Shown: positions 9,141 through 17,000, numbered from the stretch's first letter. The stretch: 59,562 nucleotides of DNA from Bacteroidota bacterium (GCA_947469885.1 CANIQT010000024.1:1-59562), one strand, 5' to 3'. Notes: generated by a model not told the origin, from the sequence alone. Program-made: numbers and translations.

Positions 9141-9284
9141 TTAAAGGTTATCGGTTTGTATATTAAATCTGATAATCTGTGGCAAATTTATTTTGGTTTC
9201 ACGTGAAACAGTATGGTCTATACAAACCAAAAAGGGATGGGTTTCAGATGAAATAGACCCACCACAATTGCTTAACGTTTCCAT
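9141..9284 (-). pseudogene. Duplicated 5' fragment of the methyltransferase gene
   Basis: Positions 9196-9284 align without gaps to 9019-9107, the first 30 codons of the neighbouring methyltransferase gene (about 70 of 89 positions identical by hand count). The copy keeps the ATG and stays open for 47 codons: it starts METLSNC, retains FLVC.DHTVSRET and then runs into unrelated sequence and a stop at 9141. It has lost the second cysteine of the first CxxC pair. It looks like a partial tandem duplication in which the part covering the ParB site has stayed most similar. Confidence 0.75.
9195..9210. promoter_or_regulatory. parS site 2 (GGTTTCACGTGAAACA)
   Basis: 15 of 16 bases match the parS consensus. 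It sits in the duplicated methyltransferase fragment at the position homologous to site 1. Confidence 0.75.
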
Positions 9285-9296
9285 AAATTATTCTTT

Positions 9297-9312
9297 AGTT
9301 CCACGTGGAACA
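9297..9312. promoter_or_regulatory. parS-like site 3 (AGTTCCACGTGGAACA)
   Basis: A palindromic variant with GTTCCACGTGGAAC at its core. It differs from the canonical parS by a symmetrical T-to-C and A-to-G pair, so dyad symmetry is kept. Confidence 0.6.
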
Positions 9313-9373
9313 AATTGTTTTCTTTGTTTAGTTAGTAACCTTTATATTATATAACCAAATTGTTTTCTCTCAT

Positions 9374-9389
9374 TGTTCTACGTGGAACA
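9374..9389. promoter_or_regulatory. parS-like site 4 (TGTTCTACGTGGAACA)
   Basis: The fourth CGTG-centred palindrome within 372 bases, with one asymmetric base. It lies nine bases beyond the mnmG stop codon. Confidence 0.55.
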
Positions 9390-9397
9390 AGCTCCTT

Positions 9398-11302
9398 TTA
9401 TCTTCCTAAATATACCATTAATATTGATACGTCTGATGGTGTAATGCCAGATATTCTAGATGCTTGGCCGATAGTTCTTGGTCTTACTTTTGTTAGTTTC
9501 TCTCTTGCTTCCTTGGATAAAGATGTTAGTCTGATATAATCAAAATCATCGTGAAGAACCAAGTCTTCCAATCTAGTTTGTTTGTCTGCCAACTCATGTT
9601 CCTTCGAAATATATCCTTCGTACTTCATTAATATTTCAGCCTGCTCAATACTTTCCAAATCAAACTTTAAAACGAATTCCTTTACCTTAGGCGAATATAT
9701 CGCAAAATCTAAAAGGGTAATAGTTGGGCGGGTGAGTATGCCAAACATTTTTACTTTTTGAATAATAGGAGCAGAGCCAATTGCCTCCAAAGCCGGATTA
9801 ATTTCCGAAGGCTCGATACTTTCCTTTTTGAAATAATTAATAATTTCATTGGTTTGTGCCTGCTTAAAATGGACTCTATCCAATCGTTCTTTTTTAGCCA
9901 ACCCCAATTCATATGACTTTGGTGTAAGTCGAATATCAGCATTATCCTGGCGTAATAATATTCTGTATTCTGCACGTGAGGTAAACATACGATATGGTTC
10001 TTCCGTTCCTTTTGTAACCAAATCATCAATCAATACTCCAATGTATGCTTCGGAACGAGAAAGGATAAATGGCTCTTTTTTATTTATTTTTAAGTGTGCG
10101 TTTATTCCTGCCATCAACCCCTGACAAGCTGCTTCTTCATAGCCTGTAGTTCCGTTAATTTGTCCGGCGAAATAGAGGTTATTAATTAACTTGGTTTCCA
10201 ACGTTAAGTTCAATTGCTGAGGCGGAAAATAATCGTACTCTATTGCATAACCCGGACGGAACATTTTTACATTCTCGAATCCAGGAATTTTTTTTAGTGC
10301 TTTGTATTGAACATCTTCAGGCAAAGAAGTGGAAAAACCGTTTACATAAATTTCTACCGTGTTCCACCCTTCAGGCTCCACAAATATCTGGTGACGGTTA
10401 CGTTCAGCAAAGCGTGTTATTTTATCCTCTATGCTGGGACAATAACGTGGTCCCAACCCTTGAATTCTTCCTGAAAACATCGGTGATTTTTCGAAACCTG
10501 TTCTTAAAATATTGTGCACCTCATCGTTGGTGTAAGTAATGTAACAAGGTATTTGTCCTTCCGGACCGTTAGCAAAAGCATCGGTTCGTTTTACTTTAAA
10601 ATCAAATTGTCGAGTAGGGAGGTAGGAGAACCTGCTTGGGTTTTCGTCACCATGCTGCACTTCCATTTTCGAATAATCCAGAGAACGTCCATCAATTCGT
10701 GGCGGTGTTCCTGTTTTCATCCTGCCAGCCTGAAAGCCAAGCTGGATAAGCTGTTCGGTGATACCGGTGCTTGCCTTTTCGCCCGCTCTGCCGCCCCCAT
10801 ATTGCTTTTCACCCAAATGAATGAGTCCATTAAGGAACGTACCGTTGGTTAGAATCACTGATTTTGCACGTATTTCAATGTCCATGCCGGTAGTAACACC
10901 CACCACACATCCTTCTTCCACCAGTAATCCTTTAACTGTATCCTGCCAAAAATCGAGGTTGGGCGTGGCTTCTAGCATTAAACGCCATTCTTCTGCAAAT
11001 TTCCACCTATCACTTTGTGCTCTAGGGCTCCACATAGCAGGACCTTTGGAACGGTTGAGCATACGGAACTGTACAGCTGTTTTGTCGGTAACAATTCCTG
11101 AATAACCTCCCATTGCATCTATCTCTCTTACAATTTGTCCTTTGGCAATGCCTCCCATTGCAGGGTTACAGCTCATTTGGGCTATTGTTTGCATGTTCAT
11201 GGTGATTAATAGGGTAGAGGAGCCCATATTGGCTGCTGCTGCTGCTGCTTCGCATCCGGCATGGCCGGCACCTACTACTATTACATCGTATTGTTTGAAC
11301 AT
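9398..11302 (-). CDS. mnmG: tRNA uridine 5-carboxymethylaminomethyl modification enzyme MnmG (GidA)
   Basis: A 634-aa FAD protein. The N-terminal dinucleotide-binding motif VIVVGAGHAGCEAA, the signature CNPAMGGIAKG, the second signature GTPPRIDGRSLDYS and the GYEEAACQGLMAG FAD segment are all present. The C-terminal helical domain binds MnmE. With MnmE it installs cmnm5 at U34 of tRNAs. The start is set at 11302 (MFKQYDVIVVGAG): the frame extends seven codons further upstream, but there it overlaps a -7 promoter box. In many bacteria mnmG lies close to the chromosome origin and parS sites, and here four ParB-type sites follow it directly. Confidence 0.96.
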   Translation of the reverse strand: MFKQYDVIVVGAGHAGCEAAAAAANMGSSTLLITMNMQTIAQMSCNPAMGGIAKGQIVREIDAMGGYSGIVTDKTAVQFRMLNRSKGPAMWSPRAQSDRWKFAEEWRLMLEATPNLDFWQDTVKGLLVEEGCVVGVTTGMDIEIRAKSVILTNGTFLNGLIHLGEKQYGGGRAGEKASTGITEQLIQLGFQAGRMKTGTPPRIDGRSLDYSKMEVQHGDENPSRFSYLPTRQFDFKVKRTDAFANGPEGQIPCYITYTNDEVHNILRTGFEKSPMFSGRIQGLGPRYCPSIEDKITRFAERNRHQIFVEPEGWNTVEIYVNGFSTSLPEDVQYKALKKIPGFENVKMFRPGYAIEYDYFPPQQLNLTLETKLINNLYFAGQINGTTGYEEAACQGLMAGINAHLKINKKEPFILSRSEAYIGVLIDDLVTKGTEEPYRMFTSRAEYRILLRQDNADIRLTPKSYELGLAKKERLDRVHFKQAQTNEIINYFKKESIEPSEINPALEAIGSAPIIQKVKMFGILTRPTITLLDFAIYSPKVKEFVLKFDLESIEQAEILMKYEGYISKEHELADKQTRLEDLVLHDDFDYIRLTSLSKEAREKLTKVRPRTIGQASRISGITPSDVSILMVYLGR

Positions 11303-11320
11303 TTTATTTTTATCGGGGTG

Positions 11321-11328
11321 CAAAAGTA
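11321..11328 (-). promoter_or_regulatory. -7 promoter element of mnmG (TACTTTTG)
   Basis: A minus-strand TAnnTTTG match 18 bases upstream of the mnmG ATG at 11302. It excludes the further-upstream start at 11323. Confidence 0.55.
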
Positions 11329-11457
11329 AGAATAAAATCGGAGAGAGCAGGAATTGAGAAGTACTGTGTATGATGGGAAAGCGGATTAATATGATTTATT
11401 AAGATAAAAAAATCATTTTAAATCTTAAAAATCTGCGTCATCTGCGTTCTATTATTT

Positions 11458-12372
11458 TCAAAACAAAGACAACTGCCCCGCTTTTTCTTTCGTTGACTTT
11501 TGCCTGATGCTGTTTACACCCTTGCTGGTCTTATCACCCGCATTTATTTCAAACACCTCACTTTCTTTATCGCGGGAAGCAATTACGCCAATGCCGGTGT
11601 TATCACCTGCATTAACTTCAAAAACTTCTGTTTCTTTATCACGCGAGGCAATTACAATTTTTGTTGATGTGGCATGTTCTTTAAATAGTTTGGAAACAAC
11701 TGCCGGGGAATTATTATTTTTCGAAAGATGTGAAAGCAATACTAAACTCAATGATTCCGAACGATGATTCCGGAAAAGTTCCAATGCCTGGTGGTTGGAC
11801 AAATGTCCGTGTTCCCCGCGGATGCGTTGTTTCAGGTAATAAGGATAACCCCCGTTTTCTAGCATTTCCTCACAATAATTGGCTTCCAGAAAAGCAGCAT
11901 GACAGGTTTTGAAATGCTTCACCAGTTTGTTGCACACTGTACCAATATCTGTAAACACACCAATATTCACCCCGTTGCCATTGACAGTAAAACTATACGG
12001 GTCGGCAGCATCGTGCATTTTGCTGAATGGAATAATGGTCAACTCTCCAATCTTTATTTTTTTATTTGATGTAAACCTAATTACCAACTCAGGCTCCAGC
12101 TTCAGGTTTCCCGACACGTGAGTCTTTTTGGTAATATAAATCGGGATGCGGTATTTTTTCGAAAGTGTTTCAACACCTTTGATATGGTCCGAATGTTCGT
12201 GCGAAATAAAAATAGCTTTTACTTTCGTTATCTCCAATCCAAGCCTTAGCATTCGGCTTTCTGTTTCGCGGCACGAAATACCCGCATCCACCAGTATGGC
12301 TTCGTTGGCGTTGCCTATGTAATAACAATTGCCATTGCTGCCCGAATTTAAGGAGGAGATATAAAGTGACAT
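11458..12372 (-). CDS. WalJ/YycJ-like MBL-fold hydrolase with repeat tail and clamp-like C-terminus
   Basis: A 304-aa metallo-beta-lactamase fold protein. The metal motif ISHEHSDHIKG (His58, His60, Asp62, His63) follows the N-terminal LNSGSNGNCYYI typical of the YycJ/WalJ group, whose members are putative nucleases. The catalytic domain ends near residue 240. Behind it a 23-residue segment is present twice in tandem (nt 11525-11593 and 11594-11662, both with the core ASRDKExEVFExNAGD), then a basic linker, and the protein ends GQLSLF. QLSLF matches the consensus pentapeptide by which proteins bind the DNA polymerase III beta clamp. A -7 box at 12379-12386 makes the ATG at 12372 the likely start, with a very short or absent leader. 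Confidence 0.8.
   Translation of the reverse strand: MSLYISSLNSGSNGNCYYIGNANEAILVDAGISCRETESRMLRLGLEITKVKAIFISHEHSDHIKGVETLSKKYRIPIYITKKTHVSGNLKLEPELVIRFTSNKKIKIGELTIIPFSKMHDAADPYSFTVNGNGVNIGVFTDIGTVCNKLVKHFKTCHAAFLEANYCEEMLENGGYPYYLKQRIRGEHGHLSNHQALELFRNHRSESLSLVLLSHLSKNNNSPAVVSKLFKEHATSTKIVIASRDKETEVFEVNAGDNTGIGVIASRDKESEVFEINAGDKTSKGVNSIRQKSTKEKAGQLSLF
11525..11662 (-). repeat. 2 x 69-bp in-frame tandem duplication
   Basis: Two adjacent 69-bp copies inside the MBL-fold gene encode near-identical 23-residue units. They differ at silent sites and a few residues, so the duplication is not brand new. Confidence 0.85.
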
Positions 12373-12378
12373 AGAAAA

Positions 12379-12386
12379 CAAAAGTA
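12379..12386 (-). promoter_or_regulatory. -7 promoter element (TACTTTTG) of the MBL-fold gene
   Basis: Minus-strand TAnnTTTG ending seven bases before the ATG at 12372, so the transcript would be leaderless or nearly so. Its -33 region falls between the first two REP palindromes. Confidence 0.4.
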
Positions 12387-12392
12387 ATGAAA

Positions 12393-12449
12393 AAAGGTAC
12401 TACCTTTCTAAAAGGTAGTACCTTTAGCTATCCAAAAGGTAGTACCTTT
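12393..12449. repeat. REP palindromes upstream of the RAYT gene (3 units)
   Basis: Three perfect 15-bp inverted repeats AAAGGTASTACCTTT at 12393-12407, 12411-12425 and 12435-12449. Starts are 18 and 24 bases apart. Only the centre base differs (C, G, G). Confidence 0.9.
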
Positions 12450-12492
12450 TATAATAAATTTTTGTGTTTTTATAACCTTATATTTTTTAACA

Positions 12493-13173
12493 ATGAAAGA
12501 AATAGAAGTACCACTACAGGAAGGGAAATTTTATCATGTTTACAACAGGGGAAATAACAGGGAGAATTTATTTCATACCCCTGAAAACTACAGGTATTTT
12601 CTAAGAAAGTATGACGAATATCTTTCAAAATACGTGGATACATACTCCTATTGTTTATTGCCCAATCATTTTCATTTATTGATAGCTGTAAAAGAAGAGG
12701 ATGATATAAGAAAGGTTCATCCTTTAACTACCAGAAAGGTACTACCTTTAAGTACGGGAAAGGTACTACCTTTTCAAAAGGTAGTACCTTTAGAACCCAA
12801 GGTAGAACCTTTAGAAAAAATAATCAGTTTTCAATTCCGTAAATTTTTTACTTCTTATGCCATGTCCATCAATAAACAGGAAGGGCGGACAGGAAGTTTG
12901 TTACAAAAAAATTTTAAGAGAAAAGAAGTTGATAGCACAACTTATTTGTCAAACCTTGTTTTTTACATTCATGCCAATCCTCAACAACATGGTATAATTG
13001 ATGATTTCAGGATGTATCCCTGGAGCAGTTACAATGGTATATTAGCTAACAGCCCCACAAAATTGAAAAGAGATAATGTGTTAAGTTGGTTTAATGACAA
13101 AGAAAATTATTTAGCATATCACTCGCAAAAGATGGATATATCCAATATCAAAAACCTGATTATTGAGGATTAA
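12493..13173 (+). CDS. REP-associated tyrosine transposase (RAYT, IS200-like Y1 family)
   Basis: A 226-aa Y1 HUH transposase. It has the N-terminal FYHVYNRGNNRENLF, the HUH motif CLLPNHFHLLIAV (His59, His61), and the C-terminal GRTGSLLQKNFKRK and YIHANPQQHGI segments with the likely catalytic tyrosine at Tyr151. Residues 73-107, the variable loop between the HUH motif and the next helix, are encoded by five copies of the REP palindrome (three perfect, two degenerate), giving a repeating KVxPL peptide. Spacing between copies is always a multiple of three. Identical palindromes flank the gene on both sides. RAYTs are single-copy domesticated transposases thought to mobilise REP sequences. The gene is intact and probably expressed. 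Confidence 0.9.
   Translation: MKEIEVPLQEGKFYHVYNRGNNRENLFHTPENYRYFLRKYDEYLSKYVDTYSYCLLPNHFHLLIAVKEEDDIRKVHPLTTRKVLPLSTGKVLPFQKVVPLEPKVEPLEKIISFQFRKFFTSYAMSINKQEGRTGSLLQKNFKRKEVDSTTYLSNLVFYIHANPQQHGIIDDFRMYPWSSYNGILANSPTKLKRDNVLSWFNDKENYLAYHSQKMDISNIKNLIIED
12711..12812. repeat. In-frame REP palindromes inside the RAYT gene (5 units)
   Basis: Units at 12711-12725 (degenerate), 12735-12749, 12759-12773 and 12777-12791 (perfect AAAGGTASTACCTTT), and 12798-12812 (degenerate). Starts are 24, 24, 18 and 21 bases apart, so each is read in the same frame. Confidence 0.9.
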
Positions 13174-13177
13174 TATG

Positions 13178-13267
13178 AAGGTACCACCGATTATTATAGG
13201 TACTAACGATTATTAAAGGTACTTAAAGGTACTTAAAGGTACTACCTTTTTAAAAGGTAGTACCTTT
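13178..13267. repeat. REP palindromes downstream of the RAYT gene
   Basis: Partial units (GAAGGTACCACC, and AAAGGTACTT twice) lead into two perfect copies at 13235-13249 and 13253-13267. The last one abuts a vsr fragment. Confidence 0.85.
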
Positions 13268-13270
13268 ACT

Positions 13271-13396
13271 GCACCAATCACTGAAGCACACAACCGCAAA
13301 ACAAGAAGCTACAATATGAGCCAAATAAAAAGCAAGGCCACCAAGCCGGAGATGATGGTAAGGAAGTTTTTGTTTGCACATAATTACTTTTTCTAA
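13271..13396 (+). pseudogene. vsr: vsr remnant (very short patch repair endonuclease, N-terminus only)
   Basis: The frame reads a Vsr N-terminus: an RSYNMSQIKSKATKPEMMVR segment (compare the family's RSxNMSxIKGKxTKPE) and then KFLFAHNYFF before a stop at 13394-13396. A full Vsr needs about 130-150 residues including the catalytic Asp and zinc ligands, all missing here. Vsr repairs T:G mismatches from deamination of 5-methylcytosine and is often encoded beside 5mC methyltransferases, as here. The RAYT/REP unit abuts the fragment upstream, and sequence beyond the stop is unrelated. Confidence 0.75.
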
Positions 13397-13498
13397 ACCT
13401 CTTAAACTCCACGTTTAAGATTTATTACCTTACCACTTTATTTGCTTTCACCCCTTTACACATAAAGGTTCTATCCGTTTATGTGACGTTAAGTCCGT

Positions 13499-13514
13499 TG
13501 TGAGACACGTCACA
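13499..13514. promoter_or_regulatory. Candidate operator of the controller gene (TGTGA-N6-TCACA)
   Basis: The dyad TGTGAGACACGTCACA lies 18 bases upstream of the controller ATG, next to the -7-like TACTTTTA at 13521-13528. A further TGTGACG arm lies at 13482-13488. The position suits autoregulation by the controller protein; the TGTGA-N6-TCACA form also equals the CRP half-site pattern. Confidence 0.4.
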
Positions 13515-13532
13515 CCTAAATACTTTTACAAT

Positions 13533-13757
13533 ATGAAAATCGAGAAAAAATTTGGCGCAAGAGTGAAAGAACTACGCCTAAAAAAGAAACTATCTCAGGA
13601 AGCATTGGCTCATGAAGCAGGCATCGACCGTACGTATATGACAAGTGTGGAAAATGGAAAAAGAAATATTTCCATTCAAAACATTGAGAAAATTATTAAA
13701 GCACTTGGTGTTTCGTTTTCGGAGTTTTTTAATGATAAAGGATTTAAGAAGAAATGA
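13533..13757 (+). CDS. XRE-family controller protein of the restriction-modification operon
   Basis: A 74-aa single-domain HTH protein from ATG 13533. The helix-turn-helix covers LSQEALAHEAGIDRTYMTSV followed by ENGKRNISI, the hallmark of restriction-modification C proteins and related XRE regulators. It overlaps the methyltransferase start by four bases (ATGA), so the two are translationally coupled. C proteins delay restriction until methylation is complete when the operon enters a new host; that role here is inferred from size, sequence and position. The reading frame extends 11 codons upstream but would run through the presumed operator. Confidence 0.85.
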   Translation: MKIEKKFGARVKELRLKKKLSQEALAHEAGIDRTYMTSVENGKRNISIQNIEKIIKALGVSFSEFFNDKGFKKK

Positions 13758-14812
13758 GTAAAAAGATAACTAAAAAAGAAATAATTAAAAAAGAGAAATT
13801 TAAGTTTATTGATTTATTTGCTGGTATTGGGGGGTTTCACATTGCAATGGATAAAGCGGGTGGGGAATGTGTATTTGCCAGTGAATGGGATAAATTTTCA
13901 AGAATCACATATGAAGAGAACTTCAAAACAAGTAATCCAAAGTTATTTGAAAGCGGTAACTTTAATTGGGATATACAGAAGGCTGACCCAAAAAAAATAC
14001 CTGATTTTGATGTGTTATGTGCGGGGTTTCCTTGTCAACCATTTTCACATGCGGGACTAAAAAAAGGTTTTGAAGATACCAGAGGAACTTTGTTCTTTAA
14101 TGTTGCAGAAATAATAGATTCCAAAAGGAAAAAGGGAAATCCTCCTAAAGTTATACTTCTGGAAAATGTAAAAGGTTTAAAAGGTCACGATAAAGGGAGA
14201 ACATTAACAAAAATACTGGAGGTTCTTGATATATTAGGATATGATGTTAAAACTAAAGTTTTGAATTCAAAATATTTTGGAGTGCCTCAGAATAGAGAAA
14301 GGTTATTTATAGTTGGTTGGTTAAAGAATACAAAAGAATCTAAAAATTTCAAATTCCCATTAGGGCTTGATAAAAACAACAAACCAATCTTTGATGAAAA
14401 AATTATCGCTTTGAAATCAAAAGTTGTTAAAGTTGGAGATGTTTTACTACCAAAGGTTGATGAAAAGTATACAATCTCAGATAGGCTATATAGCGGTCAT
14501 AAAAGGAGATTAATGGAACATAGGGAAAAGGGAAATGGATTTGGGTTTTCTATGTTCACGTCCGAAAGTCCATATACAAGTACAATCTCCGCAAGATATT
14601 ATAAAGATGGAAGCGAAATATTAATCAATCAAGGGCATTCTAACCCCAGAAAATTAAGCCCAAAAGAAGCAGGACTTTTGCAAGGTTATCCTATAGACAA
14701 AGGATTTAGCATTGTTGTTTCCGATGTTCAAGCATATAAACAATTTGGGAATAGTGTATCTGTTCCTGTAGTAAAAATATTAGCAAAAGAAATCCATAAA
14801 CAACTTTTATAA
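13754..14812 (+). CDS. DNA (cytosine-5-)-methyltransferase
   Basis: A 352-aa C5 methyltransferase with all core motifs: I FIDLFAGIGGF (18-28), IV GFPCQPFSHAG with catalytic Cys94, VI ENVKGL, VIII QNRERLFIVG, and X GNSVSVPVVK at the C-terminus. The target-recognition domain lies at roughly 190-300, and no recognition sequence can be read from it. It modifies the cognate site and so protects host DNA from the two downstream genes. The Lys-rich N-terminus (SKKITKKEIIKKEK) precedes motif I. It is coupled to the controller upstream, and the next gene starts one base after its stop. Confidence 0.95.
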   Translation: MSKKITKKEIIKKEKFKFIDLFAGIGGFHIAMDKAGGECVFASEWDKFSRITYEENFKTSNPKLFESGNFNWDIQKADPKKIPDFDVLCAGFPCQPFSHAGLKKGFEDTRGTLFFNVAEIIDSKRKKGNPPKVILLENVKGLKGHDKGRTLTKILEVLDILGYDVKTKVLNSKYFGVPQNRERLFIVGWLKNTKESKNFKFPLGLDKNNKPIFDEKIIALKSKVVKVGDVLLPKVDEKYTISDRLYSGHKRRLMEHREKGNGFGFSMFTSESPYTSTISARYYKDGSEILINQGHSNPRKLSPKEAGLLQGYPIDKGFSIVVSDVQAYKQFGNSVSVPVVKILAKEIHKQLL

Positions 14813-14813
14813 C

Positions 14814-17000
14814 ATGAGACTATTTGACATTACACTACTAACAAAAAATTTAAAGGAGAGTTTTACAAGTATCCAGGACTGGAAAGAAGTTAGGATTTCA
14901 GAAAACATAAAAGCTGAATTGAAACAAATAATTCCTTCAGGCAGCAAACTTGATAATCACACAGGAACAATAACAACCGGAACAGACAACATTATTATTT
15001 TTCCTTACCAGTATTTTCTTTTCAGTGTTTTGATTAAGCCACTTGCAACAGTAATCCGAGACTACAAAATTCTTTTAGACCAATTAATTGATAGTTGCCG
15101 CAGTCAGAATATTGAACTTGCAAAAGTGATTATGAAAAAATCTGCCGGGGAAAGTGACCCTACTGTTTCTGCTTTTGATAATCTAATTGCGCAACCGGCA
15201 TTCGCAAATTCAAACGCAGAATTATTGGTAAAAATATTGACTGATAATGAATATAGATTTAAAGCAAAGTCAATTGCAAACTTCAATCAGGGGCAATACA
15301 AAATGCGGGGGTCAGAAGATTTTTTTAGTTCTTTCTTTTTGAAAGTTCTAAATGTTCCAGATGCTAGTGCTGAGATACTTGGCGATATCATTTTTAAATT
15401 GTCAGAGAATCCTGTTCTATACAATAAACTTTGCGATGAGTTAAGACCAAATCTTCAATTTATTCTTAAAGAACGGACATTAAAGCATTTTATTTACTTC
15501 TGCATTATTTATCTTAATGCGGATGACAAACTGGATTCATTTCTTCGCTATTTGATTCCAAATAGCGACCCTAAATTCTATTCAATAGAAAAGGAAGGTA
15601 AAAAACTGACTTCAATGTTTTGGTGTTTTGACCACGTTGCAACAAGTGAAGAATTGCAGCAAGGAAATACTGTCAGATGTTATGAAGAGCCTATTTTCAT
15701 TCAAGGCACAAACTATTTTTATCTGTCAACGGAATGGGCAAATACTGGCTCATCAAGATTGGACTTTGAATCTTTCAAAGAAATTTTTAATGAAATTTAT
15801 GGTTCAATTTTCAGAATTCAATTTGAGAACAACACCTTCTATTTAATGCCAACAAATACAAATAAAAAAATATCATCCTCCATGAATATTCCAACAACAA
15901 AACTTGTTTCCATCAAAACTAAACCCTTCATTATTCTTGCAGGTTTATCAGGCACAGGAAAATCAAGATTAGTTAGAACTCTAGCTTATCAGTTCAACAA
16001 TATTGCATTTGATAAATCAGAAGAGAAGAACCCACCAACAAATTTTCAACTGATTAAAGTAAAACCCAATTGGCACGATTCATCGGAGTTGCTGGGTTAC
16101 GAATCACGAATAAGCGGCAAGGACAGATTTGTTGCAACTGATTTCATTCGCTTCATCGTAAAAGCTTGGCAACATCCAGACACTCCGTTTTTTCTTTGTC
16201 TTGACGAAATGAATCTGGCTCCTGTTGAACAATACTTTGCAGAATATTTGAGTGCTATAGAAACCCGGAGAGTGAATGATGGAAAAATAAAAACAGATGC
16301 ATTAATCAGCGGCAAACTAATTACAAAGTATGCTGACAAAGCAAACGGTGTTGATGCAACTTATGAATTGTGGACTGATTTAAACCTTCATGACCCAGGA
16401 ATTCAGAATGAACTTAAAGCAAACGGACTTGGATTGCCTTCAAATTTAATTGTGATGGGAACAGTGAACATGGATGAAACCACACACTCATTCAGCCGCA
16501 AAGTTTTAGACCGTGCCATGACTATTGAAATGAATGACATCAATCTTTCAGAAGGTTTAGGTGCAGACACTGACGACTGGAATTATCCGGCAGAACCATT
16601 ACAAAAAGAATTAGTAATTTCAGAAAAAACACAGGGAACAGAAGTGTTTGCAGAGTTAAGCACAACCGGAACTGAAATCATAACCTACCTTGATTTGATA
16701 AATACGAAACTGGAAGGTTCGCCTTTTAAAATTGCGTATCGTGTTCGTGATGAATTTTTGCTTTACGCTTTTAATTATTCTTTGCTTGATGGCAAACCGC
16801 AAGACTGGAAGAAAAATGTTCTTGATGAAATGACATTGATGAAAATTTTACCAAGGATAGAAGGTGATGAAGACAGAACAAAATTGCTGGATGACCTGAT
16901 AATATTATTTCAGGAAAACAATTTGCCGAAGTCATTGAACAAGGCAACAGAAATGGCAAACCGCAGAAGACTTTCTCATTACACTTCTTTCTGGTCATAG
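14814..17000 (+). CDS. McrB-like AAA+ NTPase, restriction subunit
   Basis: A 728-aa protein. The C-terminal half is a McrB-type AAA+ module: Walker A LAGLSGTGKSRLVR (about 375-388), Walker B FFLCLDEMNLAPVEQYFAE (about 460) and the sensor segment VMGTVNMDETTHSFSRKVLD (about 548), a diagnostic McrB-family signature. The 370-residue N-terminal half has no domain I recognise and may be the DNA-recognition part. McrB-like proteins form hexamers that translocate on DNA and drive a nuclease partner, here most likely the next gene, six bases away. The combination with a 5mC methyltransferase resembles LlaJI-type systems (McrB-like R1 plus nuclease R2) rather than the methylation-dependent McrBC. Nucleotide specificity cannot be told from sequence. 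Confidence 0.85.
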   Translation: MRLFDITLLTKNLKESFTSIQDWKEVRISENIKAELKQIIPSGSKLDNHTGTITTGTDNIIIFPYQYFLFSVLIKPLATVIRDYKILLDQLIDSCRSQNIELAKVIMKKSAGESDPTVSAFDNLIAQPAFANSNAELLVKILTDNEYRFKAKSIANFNQGQYKMRGSEDFFSSFFLKVLNVPDASAEILGDIIFKLSENPVLYNKLCDELRPNLQFILKERTLKHFIYFCIIYLNADDKLDSFLRYLIPNSDPKFYSIEKEGKKLTSMFWCFDHVATSEELQQGNTVRCYEEPIFIQGTNYFYLSTEWANTGSSRLDFESFKEIFNEIYGSIFRIQFENNTFYLMPTNTNKKISSSMNIPTTKLVSIKTKPFIILAGLSGTGKSRLVRTLAYQFNNIAFDKSEEKNPPTNFQLIKVKPNWHDSSELLGYESRISGKDRFVATDFIRFIVKAWQHPDTPFFLCLDEMNLAPVEQYFAEYLSAIETRRVNDGKIKTDALISGKLITKYADKANGVDATYELWTDLNLHDPGIQNELKANGLGLPSNLIVMGTVNMDETTHSFSRKVLDRAMTIEMNDINLSEGLGADTDDWNYPAEPLQKELVISEKTQGTEVFAELSTTGTEIITYLDLINTKLEGSPFKIAYRVRDEFLLYAFNYSLLDGKPQDWKKNVLDEMTLMKILPRIEGDEDRTKLLDDLIILFQENNLPKSLNKATEMANRRRLSHYTSFWS

